A stretch of DNA of 64,000 nt, taken from NCBI RefSeq assembly GCF_029855125.1, contig NZ_CP123229.1, positions 2,232,001-2,296,000 of the forward strand. Reading direction: 5' to 3'. This document shows positions 45,934 through 54,755 of the stretch, one piece after another (the stretch's first letter is position 1; each line of letters opens with the position of its first letter). The position numbers and the translations under genes were made by a program. The notes under the pieces were generated by a model. The model made no database searches. It had not been told where the DNA came from and saw nothing but the letters and a program-made list of their open reading frames with translations. The DNA is from Methylocapsa sp. D3K7 (GTDB lineage: Bacteria > Pseudomonadota > Alphaproteobacteria > Rhizobiales > Beijerinckiaceae).

Positions 45934-46617
45934 TTAATTATTCGAGCCGCGCAAATTATCGAACAGGATGTAGACGCTTACCAACAGGACCCATGCAGGA
46001 AAAATGAACAGGGCCCAGTCAAGATAGCCGCTGCCAATAAGAAGGAACAGAGCAGACGCGTATCCTAGATATGCAATCAAACGTGTGACAAGCTGGGTTT
46101 TTATAGCAAGCGTAGACGTCGAGATCATAAAAACCGCAGCCATCTTGAATGCGTAAATTTGCATGGCGTCAAAAGCGAATGCGCGGCCAAAAGAAAATGC
46201 AGGAGAACCGACTAGTTCGCCGGTTGCAACTGAATAGGCATGGATGAGACCTCCCATAGCCGAAGCTGTAACGAATATCATTCCAAGGAACAGGAGACCG
46301 CTTCCCAAGAAAACGGTCGCAAAAAACTGGTCTTCCTTCTCCCCCAGGCGATCACGCAACACACCGAGAAACCACAGGAAAGCAACTCCTGCAAATGGAA
46401 TGAGGTTCAACGCAAGAGACACTCTTTCCGAACTCGTCTTCAGCCATGAACCGGTCTCATGGGGGCTAACGGGCACTGACTGCCAAAATAACCAGAGGCT
46501 GCAAGTGAGAAGGAGAGAAAAAAGGATACCGGCGATGGCGGCCGCTCGCGGCGTTTTCAGCCCGGGATGAATTAGGGGTGGATTAGAATCAATTATGACG
46601 GGGGATGGATTTCTCAT
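45934..46617 (-). CDS. Membrane protein, hypothetical (227 aa)
   Basis: Six hydrophobic segments are visible (near residues 27-47, 68-88, 100-122, 150-170, 175-195 and 200-218), so it is an inner-membrane protein. The loops have no recognised motif. The first 25 residues are polar and cytoplasmic. GC content is lower than in the flanking backbone genes, which fits acquired DNA. I cannot name a family. Confidence 0.6.
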   Translation of the reverse strand: MRNPSPVIIDSNPPLIHPGLKTPRAAAIAGILFSLLLTCSLWLFWQSVPVSPHETGSWLKTSSERVSLALNLIPFAGVAFLWFLGVLRDRLGEKEDQFFATVFLGSGLLFLGMIFVTASAMGGLIHAYSVATGELVGSPAFSFGRAFAFDAMQIYAFKMAAVFMISTSTLAIKTQLVTRLIAYLGYASALFLLIGSGYLDWALFIFPAWVLLVSVYILFDNLRGSNN

Positions 46618-46991
46618 TGTGTCAAACTCCCAGCATTTCAGCCTCCAGCAATTGTGCCAAAGGATGCGTTATCATGCTCCAGTTCCCACCGGACGAGCGG
46701 CCATCTCCGCCTGCCACTCAAAAATCTCTACCCCGATAAAGGATGGATCGACATCGGAAACTACCGACGCTATCGCATTCCACGCCCCCGCAGACAGGCA
46801 GGCCTGGAAGAAGCGGGCAAAGTCATCATCTCTGAATGGCTACCATAATCGATATACATGGACAGCTTTGCCATGCGATCGACAGGCGCAAAATATAATA
46901 ACGCCGAGGTCTTGCCTTCCTCCTGATGTGCAACATGTGACGGTGACGGCGCTCGATAGATTCGGACGCCGCGTTTGAAAAGGAGAATGCC
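46618..46991. other. Intergenic region, nothing recognised
   Basis: About 370 bases between a minus-strand membrane gene and a plus-strand secreted-protein gene. It presumably carries divergent promoters. GAAAAGGAG before 46992 is the ribosome site of the next gene. Confidence 0.35.
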
Positions 46992-47405
46992 ATGAAACGC
47001 TCTGGCATATTGTTGGCCATCGCCGTATCTGGCGTAGCGCTGATGGCCAGCCGCCCAGCTCCAGCAGCTGAAGTAGGTTGCTGGTACAACGATGCCTGGC
47101 ATACGTGCGTGTATTATCCTGGATACCCGCATGCGTCCCCCGGAATGACCGCGCCCCTGATGACGGGCCGAAGCGTGGCGGAGTATCCTGGATACGCGAC
47201 CCCTCCTGAGGCACTGGCTGCCGATGTGACAGCGCCTTTGATGACCGGCCGCAGCGTGGCGGTCTCCGAGCCGGGCGCTGGGGCAGGCCCCGGAAATTAT
47301 TGCGCGACTTCCGTGAAGACTTGCTTGCTCCATGAGCCGGGGTGGCTTGGGACTGGCTGCTCCTGCAAAGTCTACGGCGGCCGCGCGCGAGGATTTGTGG
47401 AATAG
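46992..47405 (+). CDS. Small secreted cysteine protein, family A (137 aa)
   Basis: A signal peptide (residues 1-25, ILLAIAVSGVALMASRPAPA) is followed by two tandem copies of APLMTGRSVA (near residues 53 and 81), each in a Pro/Gly/Tyr-rich context. The C-terminal module reads NYCATSVKTCLLHEPGW, then GTGCSCKVYGGRARGFVE, with four cysteines in a C-x(6)-C-x(11)-C-x-C spacing. The same module ends the protein at 55830-56264 on the other strand. I know no described family with it. Probably a periplasmic or surface protein stabilised by disulfides. Confidence 0.7.
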   Translation: MKRSGILLAIAVSGVALMASRPAPAAEVGCWYNDAWHTCVYYPGYPHASPGMTAPLMTGRSVAEYPGYATPPEALAADVTAPLMTGRSVAVSEPGAGAGPGNYCATSVKTCLLHEPGWLGTGCSCKVYGGRARGFVE

Positions 47406-47892
47406 AGTCTAGCGAAACGATAATGAAGCTTCAACGAGACTGCGGGCGCCTCCCTGGCCGCACAACTTGCGACGGCACTGTTGCATCGCTGAGCGAAAAT
47501 TCGCGGAATCGATGATAGATTTCAATGAGAATTTTCTCTGCGATTTCGTCGATTTATAGCCAATGCAACAGTGCCGCCCAGTGCAGTCGCGTGGTTTCCG
47601 ACGAAGTGCGATTTACTAGGGCTTCCCTGCCGAGGAATAGGTTGCCACGTCGGTCGGAAAGCTTAAGGCCGTCATCTGGTGGATGTCGGTTGATTGCTTG
47701 AGCAGGTAGCTCTCCAGCTTCAGGATAACGTGAGCCGATCGAGCGGCGCGCCGTTGAGCACGCTGGCTGCCGAAGGCGCTGGTCCATTCCTCGAACAGAC
47801 GCTGGCTGAAGATCTCACAGAGCAGCTCTGCGATCCATTCGCCGTGCCAAGGCTCTTCCGGAAGCGCTCAAGGCGTCCACAGCTGCCGGCGT
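47406..47892. other. Gene-poor stretch with a mini-element and possible coding remnant
   Basis: Contains the IS6-like mini-element (47474-47575). A minus-strand frame from about 47850 to 47616 reads EEPWHGEWIAELLCEIF, then KLESYLLKQSTDIHQMT, which has protein-like composition but no start, and I do not recognise it. Probably another truncated gene. Confidence 0.4.
47474..47575. mobile_element. 102-bp mini-element with IS6-family-like terminal inverted repeats
   Basis: GGCACTGTTGCAT (47474-47486) and ATGCAACAGTGCC (47563-47575) are perfect 13-base inverted repeats. GGCACTGTTGCA is the tip sequence of IS6/IS26-type elements. Only about 76 bases lie between, so there is no transposase. No 8-base target duplication is visible. 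It is either a MITE-like derivative or a deletion product. Confidence 0.6.
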
Positions 47893-48909
47893 TCATTTCA
47901 TCAAGGCGAAATTCCTCCAGAAGTTTTGCAGACTCTCCGTGCCTCCGAAGAGCGTGGTGAAATTGGTTGAGTCCACGAGCACGATGTCGCCTGCGCGCTG
48001 CTGATTTGGCGGCATCCAGAGCAGACAATTGAACTCCGTATTGCCGGCAGCGGTGAAAGGGTGGGGACGATCGAGATCAATGGGCTGGCGCGCGAGCAGA
48101 TGCACGGATTTGGTGTCTTTGGAAGTTAGCTCATAGTGCGGCAGGTGCGGATGGAAATTGAGCGTAGGGACGTTGTTGAGGAGTCCCAGCTTGTCCATGT
48201 CCCGGAAAGCCGTAAGTGGCGCGATCTCCTTCGTGCCTTTGACCAACGCCGGACGGAGTCCGTAGGTATTGTGCACCGGTACATTGAGCGCACTCATCAG
48301 GGAACGGGTATATTGCCCAAAGCGCTGTTGGCGCGGCACGAGCGTGTCGCCGTGATGGAGGTATTCCATCTGCCGCTGCTTCAAGTCGCTGGTGAAGCCG
48401 ACATCGTGATGCGGCGCGAGCAGCAGGCAGGTGCCTTCGCGCTTGAGCCACTCTCGAATGGCGGCGATTTCCTCTGCTGTGGCTTCCTGTTCGGAAAGAA
48501 GGTGGTCCAATCCGAAAACCAGGAGGGTATCGGCGTCGGCTAGAATCCGTTCATCAATCGGCAGTTTGTAGCCGGCCTGGTCGATGCGCTGGAAGACCGC
48601 GACTGGGTGGCCGGTGGCTTCACCGGCAATTTCCTGGAAGCTGAGCGTGGAGCGGTGAAAAAGCTCCAACGTACCGGCGATCCCCTGGAGGAATTGCGCG
48701 GCACTCCACTCCGGCGTCTCGTAGGCCGGCCACAGCACGGTGCGGACCTCGGTCATCGTGGAGAAGCGGTTCTCCATTGCCGCGGGGTCGCGCTGGGCTT
48801 CCCACGGGTAGCTCCACGTCCAGTAGATGCTCAGGCGGCGTTTGCCAGCCGTGTATTTGCGAGCGATGTGGTTTTGGTTATAGGTGCGTGCCGGTGTTAG
48901 AGTGCTCAT
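47893..48909 (-). CDS. Unknown protein of the DyP operon (338 aa)
   Basis: The last gene of the DyP-peroxidase operon. It has no signal peptide. A Rossmann/GATase-like stretch is visible at about residues 125-170 (ADTLLVFGLDHLLSEQEA, IREWLKREGTCLLLAPHHD), resembling the flavodoxin-like domains of DUF4350 or ThuA-like proteins. The C-terminus (IVLVDSTNFTTLFGGTES) has the same flavour. No catalytic triad is obvious; several His residues occur (HHDVG, HLPHYE, NFHPH). It starts 27 nt after the flavoprotein stop. I do not recognise the family. Confidence 0.65.
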   Translation of the reverse strand: MSTLTPARTYNQNHIARKYTAGKRRLSIYWTWSYPWEAQRDPAAMENRFSTMTEVRTVLWPAYETPEWSAAQFLQGIAGTLELFHRSTLSFQEIAGEATGHPVAVFQRIDQAGYKLPIDERILADADTLLVFGLDHLLSEQEATAEEIAAIREWLKREGTCLLLAPHHDVGFTSDLKQRQMEYLHHGDTLVPRQQRFGQYTRSLMSALNVPVHNTYGLRPALVKGTKEIAPLTAFRDMDKLGLLNNVPTLNFHPHLPHYELTSKDTKSVHLLARQPIDLDRPHPFTAAGNTEFNCLLWMPPNQQRAGDIVLVDSTNFTTLFGGTESLQNFWRNFALMK

Positions 48910-48936
48910 GGCTGTTACCTTATTCCCGTCGTACCC

Positions 48937-50379
48937 TCAGAATTGATGCCGGGCGCTCTCTGCTTGATGGGCTTGCCAACCCACTTCAAGATTGAGTTCG
49001 CGTGTCGCGCTGGCCGCAACGCGAGCCAATATTCCTGCGTAGGTAGGAAACGAGAGCGGGATATGAGCCAAGTCGTTCACCCGCATCCTGGCGGCGATGG
49101 CTATCGCCGCTATCTGGGTGATCTCCACTGCCCGCTCACCAACAACGTGGCAGCCCAATATCCTGCAGGTCGTGCGGTCGACGATCAGTTTGCAAAAGCC
49201 CATCGTGCGCCCGTCAATGATTGTGCGCGTGGTCGAGTCGAAGCGTACAACTGCGGTCACGACATCGTGTGTTTCACGCGCCTTTGTTTCAGTGAGACCC
49301 ACCTGGGCATACTCCGGGTCCGTGAAGCTGCCGATAGGACTCACAGGGTCCCCAATCTTCATGGTCGGGCCCAGCACGGCGTTGGTGGCCGCCACGAAGC
49401 CGTCCTGTATTGCTTGAGGGACCAACATCAGGCGACCGGTAATGTCCCCAGCGGCGAAGATATGTGGCGTGGAAGTCCGCAGATACTCATCAACCTGCAC
49501 GAACCCTCGATGATCGGTCTCGACTCCAGCCGTAGCGAGCCTCAGCCCGGCAGAATCGGCGACCCAGCCTACCGCCACGACCGCTAGTGTCGCCTCGGCG
49601 CTGTCCCGGTTGCCGTTCCTGGAGAAGATCATTCGGACCCCCGTCGGGGTCTTCTCGAAAGACTCGATGGCGCCGAAGTTCTCATGCACCACGATGCATG
49701 AGTCGCGGAACGCCGCCGTAACCGCTGTCGATACATCTTCATCCTCACTCGGCAGGATGCGTGGGCCAGTCTGGAAGAGTTGGATTCGTGAGCCAAATGC
49801 GTTGAAAATCGAGGCGATCTGCACCCCTGTTGCTCCGGCGCCAATGATCAACATCGACGAAGGGACGGAGGTCAATCCCCAGGCGTCGCTATGTGTACTT
49901 GTCAACTCGAAGCCGGGAACTGAGAGCCGCCGGCTCACACCGCCCGTGCAAATGATGATCTTTTCAGCCTGAAGCCTCAGGCCGTCTTCGGTCTCGACAG
50001 TGTGCTGGTCGGCGAAGCGCGCAACACCGGCGTGCTCGTGGACTATCACGCCCAGGGAATCGATCTGCCGGCGCAAGGAAGAATGCGCACTCACATCGTC
50101 GACGACCTCGCGCACGCGCGCGAGCAGCCGGGGATAATCCAGGACCGGCTTGCCCACGCCGATACCATATTGACCCAACTGTCGAGCTTCACGAATCAGC
50201 CGGGCAGCATGGGCTAGGGTCCGCACCGGAACTGGTCCGTCGTTCGCGGCCATGCCGCCAAATTCAGCGCGAGTTACCAGCATGGTACGCGCGCCCAGAT
50301 CCGCAGCTCGCAGGGCGGCGAGTACGCCCGCCGGTCCAGCGCCGATAACGATGATGTCAATCGACCTATCCCGTTTCAA
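48937..50379 (-). CDS. FAD/NAD(P)-binding oxidoreductase, disulfide-reductase fold without redox cysteines
   Basis: A 480-aa flavoprotein with two Rossmann motifs ([19 protein letters not shown] and MLIIGAGATGVQIASIF), a second FAD site (STPHIFAAGDITGRL) and a C-terminal dimerisation domain. At the position of the CxxxxC disulfide (normally GGTCLNVGC) it reads EFGGMAANDGPVPVRTL, with neither Cys. The usual C-terminal His-Pro-Thr is FPT. It resembles soluble transhydrogenase-like members more than lipoamide or mercuric reductases. Its start overlaps the DyP stop by 4 nt, so it may supply or drain electrons for the peroxidase. Confidence 0.82.
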   Translation of the reverse strand: MKRDRSIDIIVIGAGPAGVLAALRAADLGARTMLVTRAEFGGMAANDGPVPVRTLAHAARLIREARQLGQYGIGVGKPVLDYPRLLARVREVVDDVSAHSSLRRQIDSLGVIVHEHAGVARFADQHTVETEDGLRLQAEKIIICTGGVSRRLSVPGFELTSTHSDAWGLTSVPSSMLIIGAGATGVQIASIFNAFGSRIQLFQTGPRILPSEDEDVSTAVTAAFRDSCIVVHENFGAIESFEKTPTGVRMIFSRNGNRDSAEATLAVVAVGWVADSAGLRLATAGVETDHRGFVQVDEYLRTSTPHIFAAGDITGRLMLVPQAIQDGFVAATNAVLGPTMKIGDPVSPIGSFTDPEYAQVGLTETKARETHDVVTAVVRFDSTTRTIIDGRTMGFCKLIVDRTTCRILGCHVVGERAVEITQIAAIAIAARMRVNDLAHIPLSFPTYAGILARVAASATRELNLEVGWQAHQAESARHQF

Positions 50380-51701
50380 TGGACATCATCCAATGTCGCA
50401 AGATATCGAAGCGCCTTGATACCAGGAAGGAAGAAGTAGGCGCCGCCCCGCACGGTGGTGAATGCTGGAAGGCCGGTGATCTTTTTGCGGATCGGGCGTT
50501 TAGGGATTTTGAATTCGAGCGTGCCGTCCTGGTTGCCGATGATCGGGTCGCGTTCGTTACCAAGCTCGTGAAAGTTCCGGTCGTTTGCCCAGACGTTTTG
50601 CGCGAACTCGAACTGGCGGATGAGGCTCGCGCAGATCACGAAAGCAGCAATGCCACGCTCGGCCCCGTCTTCCGCTGCTTTCTCCGGCAGGTGAGGGCCA
50701 TAGGTGGCGCCGCGGCGGATCATGCGGCGGCGGTTCATATTGTGCGCCGTGTCGCGGGGATTCATGCGCCGCATGTGCGAGCCGAGCGGCACCGCATAGC
50801 CATGCGGGTCCATCTGTTTATAGTTGAAGTCGTTGTTGCGCTGCGGATCGGCACCGAGCGCCGGATCATCCTTGTCGGGTGCCAGCACCAAAGGTGCGCC
50901 GCTGCGCCAGCGGCCCATCAGCTTTGCCGCAATCAGTTCCTGTTCTTCGGGCGTCTTGCCGTGCTCGCGCAGGAAGTCGCGGAACTTGCCGACATGCTCT
51001 TCCAGGCGGCGATAAGCCATGTAGCTGCCGTTGCGGGAAAGAATTTCTGGTTGCGGCAGATTGGCGGGCGGCCCGTCTTCATCCGGGTAGCCGAGGATGA
51101 ATTCGCCCGGCTTGAGCGACGCGCCGGTGCCGGGCGTTGGCACTTCGCCAGTGCCCTCGATGACCGGCTGGGAAAGCCGGTCGCGGTAGCCGAAATGGTC
51201 ATGCGCGTACTCGAACGGCGGCGTTGCCTCCAGGTCCAGCACGGAGAGCACCTCAACGCCTTCGCACTGTGCGACGAGTTTGGCGTGTTCGGCCTGACAG
51301 CGATTGCGCTCGGCTGCGTCACGGGCGAACAGGATAGCGATGGCGTGGAGGTCCGGGCTGGCGAGGCTGCCCACCCAGTTGTTGGGATGATTCTCCCCCG
51401 TATCGCCGAGCATTTCCGCGCGGGCGACCATGCCCTGTCTGAACTCTTCGGGGAAGGTGGCCAGCGAATCCTCATCCACGCCTAGTGCGCGCAGACCGTT
51501 CCAGGTGAAGGCCACCGTTACCCAGCGTTTGTCCGTTTCGACCGAAGCCATGACTTCCGCGGCCGACTGCGCCTTTTCCCGAATCGCCGACAGCCAGGCC
51601 CGTCCGCTCGCTGCGTTGCGAAACGAAAGAAATTCGTATCGCCCCGTGAGCGCGGGCGTGCGGGTCAGCAGGATGTGCTGGATGTCGTCGTTTTCAAGCA
51701 T
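50376..51701 (-). CDS. DyP-type haem peroxidase
   Basis: A 441-aa cytosolic protein without Tat or Sec signal. The distal Asp lies in FGYRDRLSQPVIEG, where the family GxxDG motif has Arg in place of the last Gly. The proximal His lies in LGSHMRRMNPRD. The C-terminal part has GIAAFVICASLIRQFEFAQNVW, then GNQDGTLEF and a closing TTVRGGAYFFLPGIKAL. Such enzymes oxidise dyes, phenols or Mn with hydrogen peroxide; the natural substrate here is unknown. It is the second gene of a four-gene minus-strand operon, 21 nt after an unknown 190-aa gene. Confidence 0.87.
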   Translation of the reverse strand: MLENDDIQHILLTRTPALTGRYEFLSFRNAASGRAWLSAIREKAQSAAEVMASVETDKRWVTVAFTWNGLRALGVDEDSLATFPEEFRQGMVARAEMLGDTGENHPNNWVGSLASPDLHAIAILFARDAAERNRCQAEHAKLVAQCEGVEVLSVLDLEATPPFEYAHDHFGYRDRLSQPVIEGTGEVPTPGTGASLKPGEFILGYPDEDGPPANLPQPEILSRNGSYMAYRRLEEHVGKFRDFLREHGKTPEEQELIAAKLMGRWRSGAPLVLAPDKDDPALGADPQRNNDFNYKQMDPHGYAVPLGSHMRRMNPRDTAHNMNRRRMIRRGATYGPHLPEKAAEDGAERGIAAFVICASLIRQFEFAQNVWANDRNFHELGNERDPIIGNQDGTLEFKIPKRPIRKKITGLPAFTTVRGGAYFFLPGIKALRYLATLDDVH

Positions 51702-51722
51702 GGCGCGTCCCCTGCGGGGGAT

Positions 51723-52295
51723 TTACTGCATCTGGTCGAGCATGTTCGAGAAGGCAGCCTTGAGCTGCAGGGCCTTCTTGATCTCGTCCGCACTGACGAA
51801 CGGATATTCGCCATATTCAAGGAAGCTCGGGCGATGATGGTCACGGACAAACTTGATGAATGCCGGGGCGTTCGTTTTCCAATCTTTCGGAAAGCCCTCC
51901 AGATTTTCGAAAACGGTGTTGAGACCGGAGGCCGCAAAGAGGCCAACCGCATCCTCGACATATTTATCGAAGTCGGTATCGAAAATGCCCATGTATTGGA
52001 AATAGGTTTCCCCCTTGATGTCGAAAAGGTTCCATCGGAGGTAATGCAGCTTGAGCACGGCAAGGACGTCAGGCTGACCAGCCACAGCCTTCTCGATGTT
52101 CTTGGCATACTCATAGAAGACCGGCTCCCGTCCGGGGATGATCTTCGCGATGATGGAGAAGCCGTAGCAAGCCGGAGTCTTGGGAAAAATCGGGCCGTAT
52201 CTGCCTTGCTGAACTTCATCCTTGAAGAAGCCCCCTTCGGGGATCGCCATGGCCGCAGGCTTCGTCCAGTCGCCTTGCCTTGTTGTGTCAGACAT
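51723..52295 (-). CDS. Unknown alpha/beta protein of the DyP operon (190 aa)
   Basis: The first gene of the operon; GGGAGGAAG lies before the ATG. No signal peptide. The core (FSIIAKIIPGREPVFYEYAK, then VLKLHYLRWNLFDIKG and TYFQYMGIFDTDFDKYVED) has the beta-alpha-beta pattern of a ferredoxin-like dimeric alpha/beta barrel. This is the same fold that makes each half of a DyP peroxidase. It lacks a haem-ligand motif, so it may be a partner or substrate-handling protein rather than an enzyme. The fold call is an inference by eye. Confidence 0.65.
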   Translation of the reverse strand: MSDTTRQGDWTKPAAMAIPEGGFFKDEVQQGRYGPIFPKTPACYGFSIIAKIIPGREPVFYEYAKNIEKAVAGQPDVLAVLKLHYLRWNLFDIKGETYFQYMGIFDTDFDKYVEDAVGLFAASGLNTVFENLEGFPKDWKTNAPAFIKFVRDHHRPSFLEYGEYPFVSADEIKKALQLKAAFSNMLDQMQ

Positions 52296-52914
52296 AACTT
52301 CCTCCCTTTCATTCTAGCGCTAGCTAGGATTGTGATGACCGAAGTTGCTAGCTGCAGTAGATTCGGTCCTTGGTTCAGCCGTAGTCGCCCGCCCTTTGCA
52401 GAGGCGGCAACCAATGGCTTAGCGGCCGAAGGTGTAGTGGGAATGATAAGTCCGATAGTCGGCAGTTTCTCCGGCTACTGGGCGCGGACAGCAAGTGGCG
52501 CATCCGCCACGCTGCAAACCAAGGGAGCGAAAGCGCGTACCCCCCCTCCTTTCAGAAGGCTCGACAGAAGCCATTATAATGAAATGCCACACAACTGGGA
52601 AGGGCGAGGGTGAACTTGGCGCGGCTTAGTGAGCGATTGGCCGATGTCTAGCATCGGTCGATGCTGTCGAAAAATCCAGTTTTTGGCTTTGTGTTGGGGC
52701 ATTCCGACTGAGATGCGCCGACGGTTGCCCTTAACGAGAACTGGACTGGACCATTAGTGGACCAACTCCGTTGTCCGTCTATCACGCCTGTGAAATACCC
52801 GTAGACGGATCGCCGGCCGCAGGGTCGCTTATTCGCTCATCCTTCCGCAATCATTACGGCGATCTGCGCGGAGTATCTTTGGACAGAGGCTTGAAGTGAC
52901 CATATTCTTTTCGC
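52296..52914. other. Upstream region of the DyP operon, with a short palindrome
   Basis: About 620 bases without a supported gene. CTAGCGCTAG (52314-52323) is a perfect 10-base palindrome about 20 bases before the operon start, just outside the ribosome site, and is a possible operator. Open frames that continue through this stretch have no ribosome site. The rest shows nothing I recognise. Confidence 0.4.
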
Positions 52915-53814
52915 TCAAAACAGTATCCGCAGCTTCATCTCGGTCTTGAAATTGTAAACCGGGTAGGCTTTGACGATTGGCACGCTGCCTTCAAGGGAGA
53001 GTGCCACCTGGTCACTTAGCCGCACGCCAATCAAGGCATCGAAGGGGAGGAATAGCCGTCCGGTCTGACCAGCTATGGGCGCTCCATAATTGATGCGAAT
53101 ATCGTTGCTTGGGTAAAAGGTTATAAATAAGGGGCCAGGAAAATCGATATTGAGGGTAGGGGCGATCTGGGGTTCGCTGATCCTTCGTGCTTGTGCATTG
53201 CCCGGGATGCTCGTCGCATAGCGCATTGAAGGAACAAAATAGCAATCCTCCCCCAATTCGGACAGCATATAGCGTACGCCGAACCCCGGCTGGACTTGCC
53301 ATTCGCCGCTTCCAAGGCTGCCGGCCGCGGTTTGCGCGACCACGCGCGTTCCCACGGCGGCAGCCCAGCGGTCGTTTATCGCATACGCAACAACCGCCTG
53401 AAAGGACGCATCGCCAAGTCCAAACTCGTGATCAGCACTTCCTGTCTCAAAATCAGTGGTCGTTTTTTGCACGAGGGGAACCTGCGCGTGCACACCCAGG
53501 CGCCAGCCAACATCGAGGGGGATCATGCCTTCCAACCGCAAGGCCATTTGGGCCCGGTTCGTCTCGCTCGTATCGTTCGAAGAAGTCTCGTCCAAACCGC
53601 GCACTTCAAACGCGGTCTGAGGACGGGTAAGGTCAAAGCCATTGTTCACGCGAAGCGACTCCGGTGCAGTATCTTCACCGGCAGCCGTCGCTTGGTCTGC
53701 GCCCACAATAGTAGATTCGGCCATCGCTGTGAGCGGCGCAAGGAGCGTTGCCAGACTGGTCACGACCTGAGCTATGATCGCCCGCAAAACGCCGTGCTTT
53801 GCTTTTTGGCGCAT
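52915..53814 (-). CDS. Outer-membrane beta-barrel protein, transporter (MetA-pathway phenol degradation family)
   Basis: A 299-aa protein with a signal peptide (VVTSLATLLAPLTAMAES) and a mature part made of alternating short strands: FEVRGLDETSSND, LRLEGMIPLDVGWRLGVHAQVPL, GLGDASFQAVVAYAIN and so on. It ends with MKLRILF, an aromatic C-terminus suited to outer-membrane assembly. The strand pattern and length match the MetA-pathway/transporter-like barrel family. Cargo is unknown. It lies upstream of the DyP operon on the same strand, more than 600 nt away. Confidence 0.72.
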   Translation of the reverse strand: MRQKAKHGVLRAIIAQVVTSLATLLAPLTAMAESTIVGADQATAAGEDTAPESLRVNNGFDLTRPQTAFEVRGLDETSSNDTSETNRAQMALRLEGMIPLDVGWRLGVHAQVPLVQKTTTDFETGSADHEFGLGDASFQAVVAYAINDRWAAAVGTRVVAQTAAGSLGSGEWQVQPGFGVRYMLSELGEDCYFVPSMRYATSIPGNAQARRISEPQIAPTLNIDFPGPLFITFYPSNDIRINYGAPIAGQTGRLFLPFDALIGVRLSDQVALSLEGSVPIVKAYPVYNFKTEMKLRILF

Positions 53815-54283
53815 CGCCTGTCTTGTGCTTTCGTTGGCGCGGCGAACGATGACTTCCTCGCCGCTACCCGGCCCTCCTAAAAGCGCGGCAGCGGCAAATG
53901 TTGACGCGCATTGAGAACGCGGGGAATTCTTTGATACATCGACACCAAAACAAAAAGTGTTTTTTGCACCGGATGACGGCTTTGTTGAGACCGAGATTGC
54001 CGCTTAATGCGCATTTTGTTGTCATCCAGACACACTTTCCTAATTATTTTTGATCGGACACAAGCAATCAAGCGTTCAGATCGACACGCCGCCGCGCGAT
54101 CCAGTGCCTCGTGAAGTGTTCGGTCTTCACGCGTTCTAGCCAAACTCACGAGAGAGATGCGTCTTGATCATAACCCATTCGACAAGTTCCGGCGCGTTGT
54201 GGAACCTTATTGACCGCCCGAGGTTTCAATATCCGCGAAGAGTGCCAAAACGGCCAAGTAGTCCGTTAGAGGGAGGATAAGCG
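53815..54283. other. Intergenic region, nothing recognised
   Basis: About 470 bases of relatively low GC between the barrel gene and a small secreted-protein gene. No gene, RNA or repeat was recognised. GGGAGGA before 54284 is the ribosome site of the next gene. Confidence 0.35.
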
Positions 54284-54511
54284 ATGAGAAGCATGATCGT
54301 TCATGGATTCGCAGCCGTGTCATTTGGAGCAGTGTTAGCAATAGGGATCAGTACCCACGCTCAAGCTGCGGCGCCCGCGAACTATTCGCAAGCCTGCAAG
54401 GAAGTTGTCGCGTCCGGGAGCCTATCCGCCAGCTCATTGGAGAAGGCGGCTTATGTCCATCGTGCGGCGCGCCGCACCACTCGCCGGGCAGTCCGCCGCC
54501 ATCACTACTGA
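54284..54511 (+). CDS. Small secreted protein with Arg/His-rich tail (75 aa)
   Basis: A signal peptide (residues 1-28, VHGFAAVSFGAVLAIGISTHAQAA) is followed by a short mature chain with a Cys (SQACKEVVASGSLSAS) and a strongly basic C-terminus RRTTRRAVRRHHY. GGGAGGA stands before the ATG. The tail recalls the one on the protein at 55551-55748. A nucleic acid, polyphosphate or envelope-binding role can be imagined but not shown. Confidence 0.6.
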   Translation: MRSMIVHGFAAVSFGAVLAIGISTHAQAAAPANYSQACKEVVASGSLSASSLEKAAYVHRAARRTTRRAVRRHHY

Positions 54512-54755
54512 ATCGCGAAGATGGTGGCCGCCGAGCGCGGCGAGTTACGAGTGCCGAGTGCATCAAGTGACTGCAGGCAAGAGTCTGCAGTCACCCCTAC
54601 GTTAGCCATGCTCGGCCTCATTGATAACGCCCTTTTGGCGAGCAAGAGGCTCCCGGTTAAAATGCTCAACATATTTTTGCCAAAAGCTCGGGTGCGCACG
54701 GGACGGGAATTTTGCGCTTATGAGGAAACAGGTTGCGCCAAGCGCGCAGGGAGTC

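Noticed and set aside
50379..51485. 368-codon plus-strand frame opposite the DyP peroxidase
   Set aside because: The minus strand has the DyP motifs and operon overlaps; the plus frame is a shadow.
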